Source: CAYNSX01 sp964400165 (GTDB taxonomy: Bacteria; Armatimonadota; Hebobacteria; CAYNSX01). Taken from it: a DNA stretch of 32,909 nucleotides. Under the pieces are notes generated by a model, which was given only the letters and a program-made list of their open reading frames with translations, made no database searches and was not told where the DNA came from. A program made the position numbers and the translations under genes. Below, piece after piece: positions 8,702-16,569 of this stretch (the stretch's first letter is position 1; the number at the start of each line of letters is the position of its first letter). The DNA lies in NCBI GenBank assembly GCA_964400165.1, contig CAYNSX010000030.1, forward strand, positions 1-32,909, in the 5' to 3' direction.

Positions 8702-8717
8702 AAAGGAGGAATTCGCC

Positions 8718-9035
8718 ATGCGCACGCTGCTTCGCGTCTCGATTCCCATTGAAGCGGGCAATGCGGCCATCAAGGCAGGAACCCTCGGTTCTACCGTGGA
8801 GAAGATTCTTGCCGATCTGAAGCCGGAAGCGGCTTACTTCTACGCCGACGACAACGGCAATCGGGCGGCTTCCATTGTGTTCGATTTGAAAGACAGTGCA
8901 CAGATTCCAGGAGTGGCCGAGCCGTGGTTTCTCGCCTTCAATGCGACGGTTTCGTTTCGTCCGATTATGAATGCACAGGACCTGGGGGCGGCGGGTCCGG
9001 CCATTGCAAAGTCCGTGCAGCAGTACGGAAAGTAG
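8718..9035 (+). CDS. Small conserved protein of unknown function (105 aa)
   Basis: The ATG follows a strong RBS (AAAGGAGG, seven bases upstream). The protein is soluble and has no signal peptide. The pattern (MRTLLRVSIPIEAGNAAI, KILADLKPEAAYFYADD, RAASIVFDLKD, AEPWFLAFNATVSFRPIM, DLGAAGPAIAK) alternates strands and helices as in small ferredoxin-like or dimeric alpha/beta-barrel proteins. I recall similar ~100-residue proteins as conserved hypotheticals in soil bacteria, sometimes with an unsupported enzyme name, so I assign none. Two palindromes upstream suggest tight regulation. The EamA transporter starts 76 bases downstream on the same strand and may be co-transcribed, which would hint at a shared response to a small metabolite. 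Confidence 0.8.
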   Translation: MRTLLRVSIPIEAGNAAIKAGTLGSTVEKILADLKPEAAYFYADDNGNRAASIVFDLKDSAQIPGVAEPWFLAFNATVSFRPIMNAQDLGAAGPAIAKSVQQYGK

Positions 9036-9111
9036 CCGATCCCGCAACTGCGAAACGGCGGAGCGCGCGGCAACGGCGAGTGACGCGCAGTCCAAACCGG
9101 AATGTGTCGAG

Positions 9112-10005
9112 ATGCCCAACGCGCGCACACTGGCTCTGACCGCGCTGGCGATGGTGGCGTTTGCGGGCAATTCGCTGCTGTGCCGCGCCGCCCTCCAGCA
9201 CACCGCGATTGATGCGGCCAGTTTCACGACCGTCCGCCTGATGTCCGGGGCCGTGATGCTGTGGCTGGTGGTGCGGATGCAGCGGGGTGTGCGGCGTGTG
9301 GGCGCCGCGGAGAAGAGCGGCGGCAGCTGGCTTTCAGCGGGTGCGCTGTTCGCCTACGCCGCGGGCTTCTCGTTTGCGTATCTCTCGCTGCCGGCGGCCA
9401 CCGGCGCGCTGCTGCTGTTCGGCGCGGTGCAGGCGACGATGATCGGCTGGGGCCTGTCGCAAGGCGAGCGCCTGCGCGGATGGCAGTGGGCCGGGCTGGC
9501 GCTGGCGGTGGGCGGGCTGGTCGGTCTGCTTCTGCCGGGCCTCTCGGCGCCGCCGCTGGGCGGGGCGTTGTTGATGCTCGGCGCGGGGATGGCGTGGGGG
9601 GTCTATTCGTTGCGCGGGAAGGGCGTCGGTGATGCCACCCGCGTCACGGCCGGCAATTTTCTGCGAGCGGCGCCCATCGCGGCGGGAGTGAGTCTGCTGA
9701 TGTTGCGCGGCGCGAGCGTGGATGTGGCCGGGTTTTCCTACGCAGTGGCGTCAGGCGCGCTGGCCTCCGGCGTCGGGTACGCCATTTGGTATGCAGCGCT
9801 GCTTGGCCTGCGCGCCGCCAGCGCCGCGACGGTGCAATTGAGTGTGCCCGTCATTGCGGCGGCGGGGGGCGTTCTGCTGCTCGGCGAGCCGCTGACCGGG
9901 CGCCTGGCGCTCGCCTTCGCCGCGATTCTTGGCGGGATTGCGCTGGTCATCGTTGAGAGGCGGCCGGCGGGACGCCGGCCCCACCCGATTCCTTCCAATC
10001 GGTAG
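9112..10005 (+). CDS. EamA/DMT-family inner-membrane transporter
   Basis: 297 residues with about ten hydrophobic segments in two halves of five, the usual layout and length of drug/metabolite transporters (EamA, formerly DUF6). The first half starts with ALTALAMVAFAGNSLLCRAAL and contains FTTVRLMSGAVMLW. The second repeats the pattern and ends with the typical LLLGEPLTGRLALAFAAILGGIAL. The ATG at 9112 is chosen because it opens directly into the first membrane segment; the RBS is weak (only GTCGAG precedes it), so translation may be coupled or poor. These exporters carry amino acids, sugars or other metabolites, and the sequence does not show which. A short Arg/Pro-rich tail faces the cytoplasm. 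Confidence 0.88.
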   Translation: MPNARTLALTALAMVAFAGNSLLCRAALQHTAIDAASFTTVRLMSGAVMLWLVVRMQRGVRRVGAAEKSGGSWLSAGALFAYAAGFSFAYLSLPAATGALLLFGAVQATMIGWGLSQGERLRGWQWAGLALAVGGLVGLLLPGLSAPPLGGALLMLGAGMAWGVYSLRGKGVGDATRVTAGNFLRAAPIAAGVSLLMLRGASVDVAGFSYAVASGALASGVGYAIWYAALLGLRAASAATVQLSVPVIAAAGGVLLLGEPLTGRLALAFAAILGGIALVIVERRPAGRRPHPIPSNR

Positions 10006-10027
10006 CCCCGAAATTCCCATTCGGTAG

Positions 10028-10049
10028 CCCCGGAATTCCCATTCCGGGG
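10028..10049. terminator. Hairpin after the EamA gene
   Basis: A perfect 9-bp stem (CCCCGGAAT 10028-10036 with ATTCCGGGG 10041-10049, loop TCCC) lies 22 bases after the stop. No T tract follows. Its left half is the second copy of a 22-base direct repeat whose first copy (9999-10020) overlaps the stop codon (TCGGTAGCCCCGAAATTCCC), so it may be a short repeat element as much as a terminator. Confidence 0.4.
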
Positions 10050-10107
10050 TCGTTGGGTAGCGGCGTTGGGAAATGCCGCCCTGCCAGAGACGGGGCCATC
10101 CGGCTGA

Positions 10108-10136
10108 TGTAACCTATCAGGGGGGCCGGTCGTCTA
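10108..10136 (+). promoter_or_regulatory. ECF-type promoter upstream of the sigma factor gene
   Basis: TGTAACC (10108-10114) is followed after exactly 16 bases by CGTCTA (10131-10136). ECF sigma factors commonly read an AAC-containing -35 and a CGTC-type -10 at this distance, and often transcribe their own gene. Transcription would begin near 10142, leaving a very short leader before the RBS at 10144-10150. Confidence 0.45.
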
Positions 10137-10155
10137 TTTCGGCAGGAGGAGCCCA

Positions 10156-10740
10156 GTGGCTATCCCCACGGAGACTACGGCCTGGGTTTCCGGCGCGCTC
10201 GACCACGACGGCGCGCTGGTGGCCCGCACTTGCGCGGGGGAGCGGGAGGCGTTCGAGCAACTCTTCGCCCGCTACCAGAACCGCATCTATCGCCTGGCGC
10301 TCGGACTGCTGGGCGATGCCGAGGAAGCCCACGACGCGACGCAGGATGCGTTCGTGCGCGCGTACCGGCAGTTGCGCTCGTTCCGCGGCGACTCGGCGTT
10401 CCTCACCTGGCTCTATCGGATTGGCGTGAACCAATGCCTGACGCGGCTGCGCAAGCGGCGCCGGCAGGCGGAGGCGATGCTGTCGGTCGGCCGGGACCTG
10501 CCGGTGATTTCGGACGGCGTCGCGGAGCGCGCGGTGGAAGTGCAGCGCGTGCGCGAGGTGGTGAATCAGTTGTCGGCGGCGTATCGCGTGGTGCTGGTGC
10601 TGCGCTTCTGGCACGAACTGTCGCTGCAAGAGATTGCGGATGTGACCGGCTCGACGGCGCCGCAGATCAAGATGCGGCTGCACCGGGCGCGCAAGGCGTT
10701 CGCCCGGCGCTATCTGGCGGACACCGGGAGCCGCGCGTGA
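10156..10740 (+). CDS. RNA polymerase sigma factor, ECF (sigma-70) family
   Basis: 194 residues from a GTG start five bases after AGGAGGA. Region 2 spans residues ~25-95: FEQLFARYQNRIYRLALGLLGD, then EEAHDATQDAFVRAYRQLRSFRGDSAFLTWLYRIGVN, which carries the helices that bind core polymerase and melt the -10. Region 4 spans ~130-185 (LSAAYRVVLVLRFWHELSLQEIADVTGSTAPQIKMRLHRARKAF), a helix-turn-helix for the -35. Region 3 is absent, as in all ECF factors. The stop codon overlaps the start of the anti-sigma gene (GTGA), so the two are translationally coupled. It probably controls an envelope-related regulon and, judging by the upstream site, itself. Confidence 0.93.
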   Translation: MAIPTETTAWVSGALDHDGALVARTCAGEREAFEQLFARYQNRIYRLALGLLGDAEEAHDATQDAFVRAYRQLRSFRGDSAFLTWLYRIGVNQCLTRLRKRRRQAEAMLSVGRDLPVISDGVAERAVEVQRVREVVNQLSAAYRVVLVLRFWHELSLQEIADVTGSTAPQIKMRLHRARKAFARRYLADTGSRA

Positions 10741-11429
10741 ACTGCGGCAGCGTCCAGCGGCGGCTGTGGGACGAAGGCCCCCTCGCGGCGGAGGTGGTGG
10801 AGCATCTGGCCGCGTGTCCGAAGTGTGCGGCGTGCCAGGCGAAGGCGGCGCAGGTGTTCGAAATGCTGGCGGAAGCCAACCCGATCGAGGATGCAGGCAA
10901 CCTGCTGCCCGAGATTCGCACCCGGCTTACCCGCATCGGCACGCCGCCGTCGATGTTCTCCATGCGCGCGTTGACGGCGATCGCGGTGACGGTGATGACG
11001 CTGTCGCTGGCCTGGTGGTCGCAGGGGTCGCGGGCGCACAGTCCGGTGACGGTGGCGGGTTTCGGCGTGCTGGACCCGATGGCGGCGGGCGGCATGGTGG
11101 CCTCGCACCGCGCCGGAGAGTACACCGACTATCGCAACTCTCGGCCGGGGATGCTGGCGGCGAGTGATTTGCACCAGTTTGCGGCGCCGCGCAGTGCGCC
11201 GATGCTGAACGGGGTGGCGGTGGCGTCGCCGGCGGCGACCGTGCCGGGCACCGAGCCGGCGGCGGCGGTGTCGGTGAGCGCAGCAGCGGGCGCATCGGAC
11301 GAGAGCGGATGGGAAGCGCGCGGCTATAACCCGGTGACGGGCGAGTGCACGCTGACGCGTGTGCGCACCATCACCGATGCGCAGGGGCGGGTACTCACGG
11401 TGGAAGTGACGGTGATCGCGCTGCCCTGA
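10737..11429 (+). CDS. Zinc-finger membrane anti-sigma factor
   Basis: 230 residues. The GTG start at 10737 overlaps the sigma gene stop by four bases. Residues 1-40 contain H-x3-C-x2-C (EHLAACPKCAAC) and an upstream Cys, the zinc-binding anti-sigma signature that clamps the ECF factor. One membrane segment follows at ~80-97 (MRALTAIAVTVMTLSLAWW). The remaining ~130 residues would lie in the periplasm: low-complexity Ala/Pro/Val, then a short ordered tail (ARGYNPVTGECTLTRVRTI). This order (cytoplasmic zinc finger, one membrane helix, periplasmic sensor) matches regulated-release anti-sigma factors. The periplasmic part does not resemble FecR. The function as partner of the adjacent sigma factor is a strong inference from coupling and motif. 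Confidence 0.82.
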   Translation: MNCGSVQRRLWDEGPLAAEVVEHLAACPKCAACQAKAAQVFEMLAEANPIEDAGNLLPEIRTRLTRIGTPPSMFSMRALTAIAVTVMTLSLAWWSQGSRAHSPVTVAGFGVLDPMAAGGMVASHRAGEYTDYRNSRPGMLAASDLHQFAAPRSAPMLNGVAVASPAATVPGTEPAAAVSVSAAAGASDESGWEARGYNPVTGECTLTRVRTITDAQGRVLTVEVTVIALP

Positions 11430-11460
11430 ACGGCGGCGTCAAGAACTCTGGAGGTCTGTG

Positions 11461-12912
11461 ATGCGCTATCTTGCACTCTTGCTGCTGATGACGGGGGCGG
11501 GGCTGGCGGTGCCGCCGGTGACGGCGTGCGACACGAACGGGGTGATGGTCGTCACGCTGACCGGAACCGACAGCGCCGCGCCGGATGCAACGGCGCCGGC
11601 GGCGGGCGTCCGGCGCGTGGTCGTGCTGACGCTGACGGGACCGGACGGCGCCACCACCGAAGTGCCGGTGAAGGAACGCGTCTCGGCCGGGCCGTTCGCT
11701 TTGGCGAATGCGGCGGGGCCGACGGTGTCGGTGCCGGACGCGGTCTATGACGCGCTCGACACGCGCATTTACGGCGTGAAGATTCAGGGCGTGTCGCTGC
11801 AGGCCGCGGCGCGGTCGCTCGAAGAATCGGTCGGGCGGCGGCTGCACATCGAACTCGGTCCCGGAGCGAACGCCGATGTGAAGGTGACGGCGACCTTCGA
11901 CGGTGTGCCGCTGGGACAGGCGCTGCGGCTGCTGGCGCAGAGCGCGGGCGTGACAATCCAGCCGGTGGCGAACACCAACGCGGTGCGGCTGGTGAACGCG
12001 GCGGCGACGGCGGAAGTGCGCGTCGAGCGGCCGGGCCAGCCGGGCGTGACGACGGCGGAGAAGACGCGCACGAATCCTTCGGCCTGGTCGGAGGAGTGGG
12101 GATTCGTCTGGCCGGCGGTCGGCTATCCGAGCAAACGGCTGCCGATGCCGGGGCAGTTCAAGTGGACGACAGAGGGCGGCGCGCTGGCGCTGCCGATGAA
12201 GGAAAGTGACGCGCCGCTGTTGTGGCGGACGGAAGCGCCGCTGGCGGCTGGCGACATGAGCATGCACCTGCAGGCGCTGGAAGGCGCGCACATGGCGATG
12301 GCGCTGTCGCCGGAGGCCATGAAGGAATGGAAAGTGGCGGCCGGCGATTGGGAAGCGGCGATGGCCGAGCACGCCCACGCCCAGGCGTTGAATGCCGAAG
12401 CCATGCAGCGCATCAGTGAAGAGATGAAGCGCGCGCACGAGGCGCTGGCGCGGGTGCGCGACCGCCACGAGGGGATGCCCGACTCGCAGGCGGCGCACGA
12501 GGCCCTCGAGCGCGCGATGCAGGAAATGGCGCGCGTGCACGAGGAACTCGAGGCCCGCCACCTGGACATCGAGAAGGCGGTGCGGGCCGGCGCCCTCGCG
12601 GGGGAAGTGGACGCCGCGACGCGCTACCGGATTGAGACCGGGCCGGACGGCTTATTCCGGGCGGTCCCGGGGCCCGGCGTCGCGGCAGTCAGCAGCGACG
12701 AGATTATCTACCTGCCGAACGCGGCGCTGACGATCGACGGCAAGGCGACCGGCGCCGTGCGAGTGGTCATCGGCCGTTCCAGCGGCCGCCCGTACCTGGA
12801 GACCGAGGGGCTGCTGCGCATCCTGAAGGCGCTGCCGGCGGGCGTGCGCGTCGTGGCCATTGAGGTCGACCAAGAGCACAACACGGTGACGGTGAAGACC
12901 GGCAAGGAATAG
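11461..12912 (+). CDS. Exported STN-domain protein of the sigma/anti-sigma operon
   Basis: 483 residues. The ATG at 11461 lies six bases after GGAGG, a better distance than the GTG at 11458. A signal peptide (MRYLALLLLMTGAGLAVPPVTA) is followed by a Cys (residue ~22), but there is no clear lipobox. Residues ~102-180 match the STN type domain: RIYGVKIQGVSLQAAARSLEESV, then VKVTATFDGVPLGQALRLLAQSAGVTIQ. Residues ~265-377 are almost all helix (EEMKRAHEALARVRDRH), likely a coiled coil. The last ~100 residues are beta-rich (EIIYLPNAALTIDGKATGAVRVVIG). There is no TonB-receptor or secretin barrel. The gene is 31 bases after the anti-sigma gene, in the same operon, so it may be the periplasmic partner that signals to it. 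Confidence 0.78.
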   Translation: MRYLALLLLMTGAGLAVPPVTACDTNGVMVVTLTGTDSAAPDATAPAAGVRRVVVLTLTGPDGATTEVPVKERVSAGPFALANAAGPTVSVPDAVYDALDTRIYGVKIQGVSLQAAARSLEESVGRRLHIELGPGANADVKVTATFDGVPLGQALRLLAQSAGVTIQPVANTNAVRLVNAAATAEVRVERPGQPGVTTAEKTRTNPSAWSEEWGFVWPAVGYPSKRLPMPGQFKWTTEGGALALPMKESDAPLLWRTEAPLAAGDMSMHLQALEGAHMAMALSPEAMKEWKVAAGDWEAAMAEHAHAQALNAEAMQRISEEMKRAHEALARVRDRHEGMPDSQAAHEALERAMQEMARVHEELEARHLDIEKAVRAGALAGEVDAATRYRIETGPDGLFRAVPGPGVAAVSSDEIIYLPNAALTIDGKATGAVRVVIGRSSGRPYLETEGLLRILKALPAGVRVVAIEVDQEHNTVTVKTGKE

Positions 12913-12941
12913 GCCGGCTGCAGGTTGGTGTGCAACACGAC

Positions 12942-12972
12942 GGCCTCCTGCTTCGGCGGGGGGCCGGTGTTT
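12942..12972 (+). terminator. Intrinsic terminator, copy 1 (UUCG tetraloop)
   Basis: A ten-pair stem (12942-12951 with 12956-12965, two G-U wobbles) with a UUCG loop is followed by GGTGTTTT. It lies 29 bases after the STN gene stop. The surrounding 42 bases (12937-12978) are identical to 16488-16529. Confidence 0.8.
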
Positions 12973-12988
12973 TGGGGGGGCGACGGGG

Positions 12989-13077
12989 AAATGTGAAACG
13001 GGGGAACGGGGGAACGGAGAAACGAGGACTAGGAAGAGCACTTCCCGATTCGAAATTGTCACACTTTTTTCACATTT
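12989..13077. repeat. Inverted repeat enclosing purine-rich tandem repeats
   Basis: AAATGTGAAA (12989-12998) and TTTCACATTT (13068-13077) form a perfect 10-bp inverted repeat. Between them are short tandem units (CGGGGGAA twice, then GGAGAAACGAGG) and the 14-mer GAAGAGCACTTCCC (13033-13046), whose exact reverse complement occurs at 16527-16540. No gene is visible. The rest of the 12913-13162 gap holds the terminator upstream and the leader of the next gene. Confidence 0.5.
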
Positions 13078-13162
13078 AGGGGCGTGCAATCACAGGGGGC
13101 TGTCATTCGTCGGCGCATGATTGCGAACAGGTGGCTTTGGCTGGAAGACGAGAGGGGTTGGG

Positions 13163-16100
13163 ATGGCGAATTTCCGCAAGGGTGTCGCAGCATTTCTACG
13201 CAATCGAACAGCGCGGTCTGTTGACGAGGCGTCAATCAGGTCTGTGAGAAGGGGTGAGACGGGGCACCGTATCTCAACCCCGAGCAGAGCAGCAAGACTC
13301 CCCCGACTCGGGCTGCGGCTCCTTGCCCTCGGCTTGGCGGCCCTGCTGCCGGTCGGCGTCAGTGTCGCCTCCGGCGTTTCATTCGGCGCCGCCACCAACT
13401 TCGCCGCGGGGGCGTTCCCGGGCTCCGTCGCGATCGGCGACCTCAACCGCGACGGCATCCCCGACTTGGCCGTGGGGAATCGGAACAGCAACAATGTCTC
13501 GGTCCTCCTCGGCGCCCCCTCCGGCGCTTTCGGGGCCGCCAGCAACTTTGCTGTGGGATCAGACCCACACTGCGTCACCATTGGGGATCTCAACCGCGAC
13601 GGCATCCCCGACCTGGCCGTGGCGAATACCGGCAGCAGCACCGTTTCGGTCCTGCTCGGCTCCGGCAGCGGCGCCTTCGGCGCCGCCAGCAACTTCGCCG
13701 CGGGCACAAACCCGTTTTCCGTGGCGTTCGGGGACCTCAACCGTGACGGGAAGCCCGACCTGGCCGTAGCGAATCCCAGCAGCACCAGAGTCTCAATCCT
13801 GCTCGGCACCGGCAGCGGCGCTTTCGGGGCCGCCACCAACTTTGCCGCGGGGGGGACGAACCCGACCACCGTCGCGATCGGCGATCTCAACCGCGACGGC
13901 ATCCCCGATCTGGCCGTGGCGAATACCGGCAGCGGCACCGTCTCGATCTTTCTCGGCGACGGCACCGGCGCTTTCGGCGCCGCCAGCAACTTCGCCGCGG
14001 GGGTGAACCCGATCTCCGTGGTGATCGGGGACCTGAACTCCGATGGCAATCCCGACCTGGCCGTGGCGAATATCCTCACCAACAATGTCTCGGTCCTCCT
14101 CGGCGACGGCACCGGCGCCTTCGGCGCCGCCAGCACTTTCGGCGCGGGCACAAACTCGGGGAGCGTGAGGATCGGGGACCTCAATGGCGATGGGAGGCCC
14201 GACCTCGCCGTGGCGAATAATGGCAGCAGCAATGTCTCGATCCGGCTCGGTGACGGCACCGGTGCGTTCGGGGCCGCTACGCACTTCGCCGTGGGGACGG
14301 GCCCGCAATGGGTCGCGATCGGGGATCTTAATGGCGACGGCAAGCTCGACCTGGTGACGGCGAGTGCCGGCACCAACACCGCCTCGGTCCTCCTCAACAC
14401 CTCGGTGTTTCCCCCCTCCGGCGCCTTCGGCGCCGCCACCAACTTCGCCGCGGGGACACGACCGGAATCGGTCGCGATCGGGGATGTGAACGGCGATGGC
14501 AAGCCGGACCTCGCGGTGGCAAACGTCGGCAGCAGCACGGTCTCCATTCTCCGGGGCGCCGGCGCCGGCGCCTTTGGGGCCGCCAGCAACTTCGCCACCG
14601 GGCCGGGGCCGTTTTCCGTCGCGATTGGGGACTTCAACCGTGACGGCATCCCCGACTTGGCCGTGGGGAATCGGGACAGCAACAATAACAATGTCTCGGT
14701 CCTCCTCGGCGACGGCAGAGGCGGCTTCAGCCCCGCCACCAACTTCGCGGTGGGGTCACTCGCGCTCTCGGTCGCAATCGGCGACCTGAACGGCGACGGG
14801 ATACCCGACCTGGCGGTGGCCAATGCGGGCGGCAACAATGTCTCGGTCCTGCTCGGCACGGGCACCGGCGCCTTCGGCGCCGCCAGCAACTTCGCAGTGG
14901 GGTCATTCCCGTTCTCGGTCGCAATCGGCGACCTGAACGGCGACGGCATCCCCGACCTGGCCACAGCCAATGCGGGCGGCAACACCGTTTCGGTCCTGCT
15001 CGGCACCGGCACCGGCGCTTTTGGCGCCGCCAGCAACTTCGCCGCGGGGGGGACGAACCCGACCTCCGTTGCGATCGGCGATCTCAACCGCGACGGCATC
15101 CCCGACCTGGCCGTGGCGAATTTCGGCGGCGGCACCGTCTCGATCTTTCTCGGCGACGGCACCGGCGCCTTCGGCGCTCCCACGAACTTCGCCGCGGGGG
15201 TGAACCCGATCTCCGTGGTGATCGGGGACCTGAACTCCGATGGCAAGCCCGACCTGGCCGTGGCGAATGTCGGCACCAACAATGTCTCGGTTCTGCTCGG
15301 CGACGGCACCGGCGCCTTCGGCCCCGCCACCAACTTCTTCGCGGGGGACCGCCCGATCTCGGTCGCGATCGGCGACCTGAACGGCGACGGGATACCCGAC
15401 CTGGCGGTGGCCAATGAGGGCAGCAACAATGTCTCGATCCTCCTCAACGGCTCCGTCGCGGCCGCGGACACCACCCCGCCGACGATTGCCTGTCCCGCCA
15501 ATGTGACGGTCGGCGCGCCGGCAGGCAGCACCAGCGCGGTCGTCAGTTACGGCGCGCCGGTGGTGAGCGACAACATCGATCCGAGCCCGACGGTCGTCTG
15601 TGTGCCTCCGTCTGGGTCCACCTTCCTACTGGGGCCCACGCCAGTGACTTGCACGGCGACCGATGCCGCGGGGAATTCGGCACAGTGCTCGTTCACGGTG
15701 ACCGTGAACGATGTCACGCCGCCGACGATTTCCTGCCCGGCCGATCTGACTGTGGGCGCGCCGGCGGGCACTACCAGCGCCGTCATCCACTACCCGGCGC
15801 CGGTGGCCAGCGATGATGTCGATCCCGCCCCGACCGTGGTCTGCACGCCGCCCTCCGGGTCCACCTTCCTGCTGGGGGCCACCCCCATCAGCTGTACTGC
15901 GACCGATGCCTCGGGGAATTCCGCGCAGTGTTCGTTCACGGTGACCGTGAACGATGTCACACCGCCCACCATCACTTGTCCGGCCGATGTCACAGTGATC
16001 GCCGCCTTCCAGGAGACCACGGCCGTTGTGCCCTACCCGGCCCCGGTGGCCAGCGACGACATCGCGCCGGCCCCCACCGTTGTGTGCATCCCGGTGTCGG

Positions 16101-16465
16101 GCTCCAGTTTCCCGGTCGGGACGACAACGGTGACCTGCACGGCCACCGACGGCGCGGGCAACGCGACAGCGTGTTCGTTCACGGTGACGGTGAAGAGCCC
16201 GGCGCAGGCGACGCAGGACCTCGTCAATCTCACGGTGAGTTTCAACCTGAAGCAGGGCATATCGAATAGTTTCGATGCGAAATTGCAGGCGATCATCGAT
16301 GCCCTGAACAAGATGAATGCGGGGTCCGTGGGCGCGGCGTGCAACCAGCTGGATGCGTTCATCGCCGATGCGAATGCCCAGTCCGGTAAAGCGCTGACCG
16401 TGGTGCAGGCGGCGCAGTTGATCGCCGCCGCACAGGCCATCAAGGTCGCCATCGGCTGCCCGTAA
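13163..16465 (+). CDS. Large exported FG-GAP/VCBS repeat protein with HYR and FIMAH-like domains
   Basis: 1100 residues from the ATG at 13163 (GAGGGG about five bases upstream). The export signal has an unusually long N-region: the hydrophobic core (LGLRLLALGLAALLPVGVSVAS) starts only near residue 50. Fourteen FG-GAP/VCBS repeats of 48-53 residues follow to about residue 770 (FGAASNFAxG, VAIGDLNRDGIPDLAVAN, VSVLLGxGxGA); the DxNxDGxxD loops should bind Ca2+ and form propellers. Three HYR (Ig-like) domains follow, each starting PPTI(A/S/T)CPA with paired Cys. The last ~85 residues match the FIMAH pattern (LKQGISNSFDAKLQAIIDAL, AACNQLDAFIADANAQSGK). It is probably secreted or surface-bound and used in adhesion or recognition. 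Repeats 4-5 and 12-13 are near copies at DNA level. Confidence 0.9.
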   Translation: MANFRKGVAAFLRNRTARSVDEASIRSVRRGETGHRISTPSRAARLPRLGLRLLALGLAALLPVGVSVASGVSFGAATNFAAGAFPGSVAIGDLNRDGIPDLAVGNRNSNNVSVLLGAPSGAFGAASNFAVGSDPHCVTIGDLNRDGIPDLAVANTGSSTVSVLLGSGSGAFGAASNFAAGTNPFSVAFGDLNRDGKPDLAVANPSSTRVSILLGTGSGAFGAATNFAAGGTNPTTVAIGDLNRDGIPDLAVANTGSGTVSIFLGDGTGAFGAASNFAAGVNPISVVIGDLNSDGNPDLAVANILTNNVSVLLGDGTGAFGAASTFGAGTNSGSVRIGDLNGDGRPDLAVANNGSSNVSIRLGDGTGAFGAATHFAVGTGPQWVAIGDLNGDGKLDLVTASAGTNTASVLLNTSVFPPSGAFGAATNFAAGTRPESVAIGDVNGDGKPDLAVANVGSSTVSILRGAGAGAFGAASNFATGPGPFSVAIGDFNRDGIPDLAVGNRDSNNNNVSVLLGDGRGGFSPATNFAVGSLALSVAIGDLNGDGIPDLAVANAGGNNVSVLLGTGTGAFGAASNFAVGSFPFSVAIGDLNGDGIPDLATANAGGNTVSVLLGTGTGAFGAASNFAAGGTNPTSVAIGDLNRDGIPDLAVANFGGGTVSIFLGDGTGAFGAPTNFAAGVNPISVVIGDLNSDGKPDLAVANVGTNNVSVLLGDGTGAFGPATNFFAGDRPISVAIGDLNGDGIPDLAVANEGSNNVSILLNGSVAAADTTPPTIACPANVTVGAPAGSTSAVVSYGAPVVSDNIDPSPTVVCVPPSGSTFLLGPTPVTCTATDAAGNSAQCSFTVTVNDVTPPTISCPADLTVGAPAGTTSAVIHYPAPVASDDVDPAPTVVCTPPSGSTFLLGATPISCTATDASGNSAQCSFTVTVNDVTPPTITCPADVTVIAAFQETTAVVPYPAPVASDDIAPAPTVVCIPVSGSSFPVGTTTVTCTATDGAGNATACSFTVTVKSPAQATQDLVNLTVSFNLKQGISNSFDAKLQAIIDALNKMNAGSVGAACNQLDAFIADANAQSGKALTVVQAAQLIAAAQAIKVAIGCP

Positions 16466-16492
16466 CGCCGCTCCACTCGACGACTATACGAC

Positions 16493-16523
16493 GGCCTCCT
16501 GCTTCGGCGGGGGGCCGGTGTTT
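16493..16523 (+). terminator. Intrinsic terminator, copy 2 (UUCG tetraloop)
   Basis: Same ten-pair stem, UUCG loop and GGTGTTTT tail as at 12942-12972, here 27 bases after the FG-GAP gene stop. The 42-base identity (16488-16529) exceeds what a shared terminator fold requires. The facing minus-strand gene ends at 16570, but no T tract serves that direction. Confidence 0.8.
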
Positions 16524-16569
16524 TGGGGGAAGTGCTCTTCGCGCTCCCGAATTCGAGAGGCCGTGAGAC

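Noticed and set aside
13380..15450. CRISPR-like spaced repeats
   Set aside because: The ~145-base period is the protein repeat of the FG-GAP gene; units are coding and diverge mostly at third positions.
13090..15531. Open frame of 813 codons on the minus strand with regular repeats
   Set aside because: Its repeats are the reverse reading of the FG-GAP repeats; composition (Pro, Ser, Thr, Ala) is not that of a real protein family.
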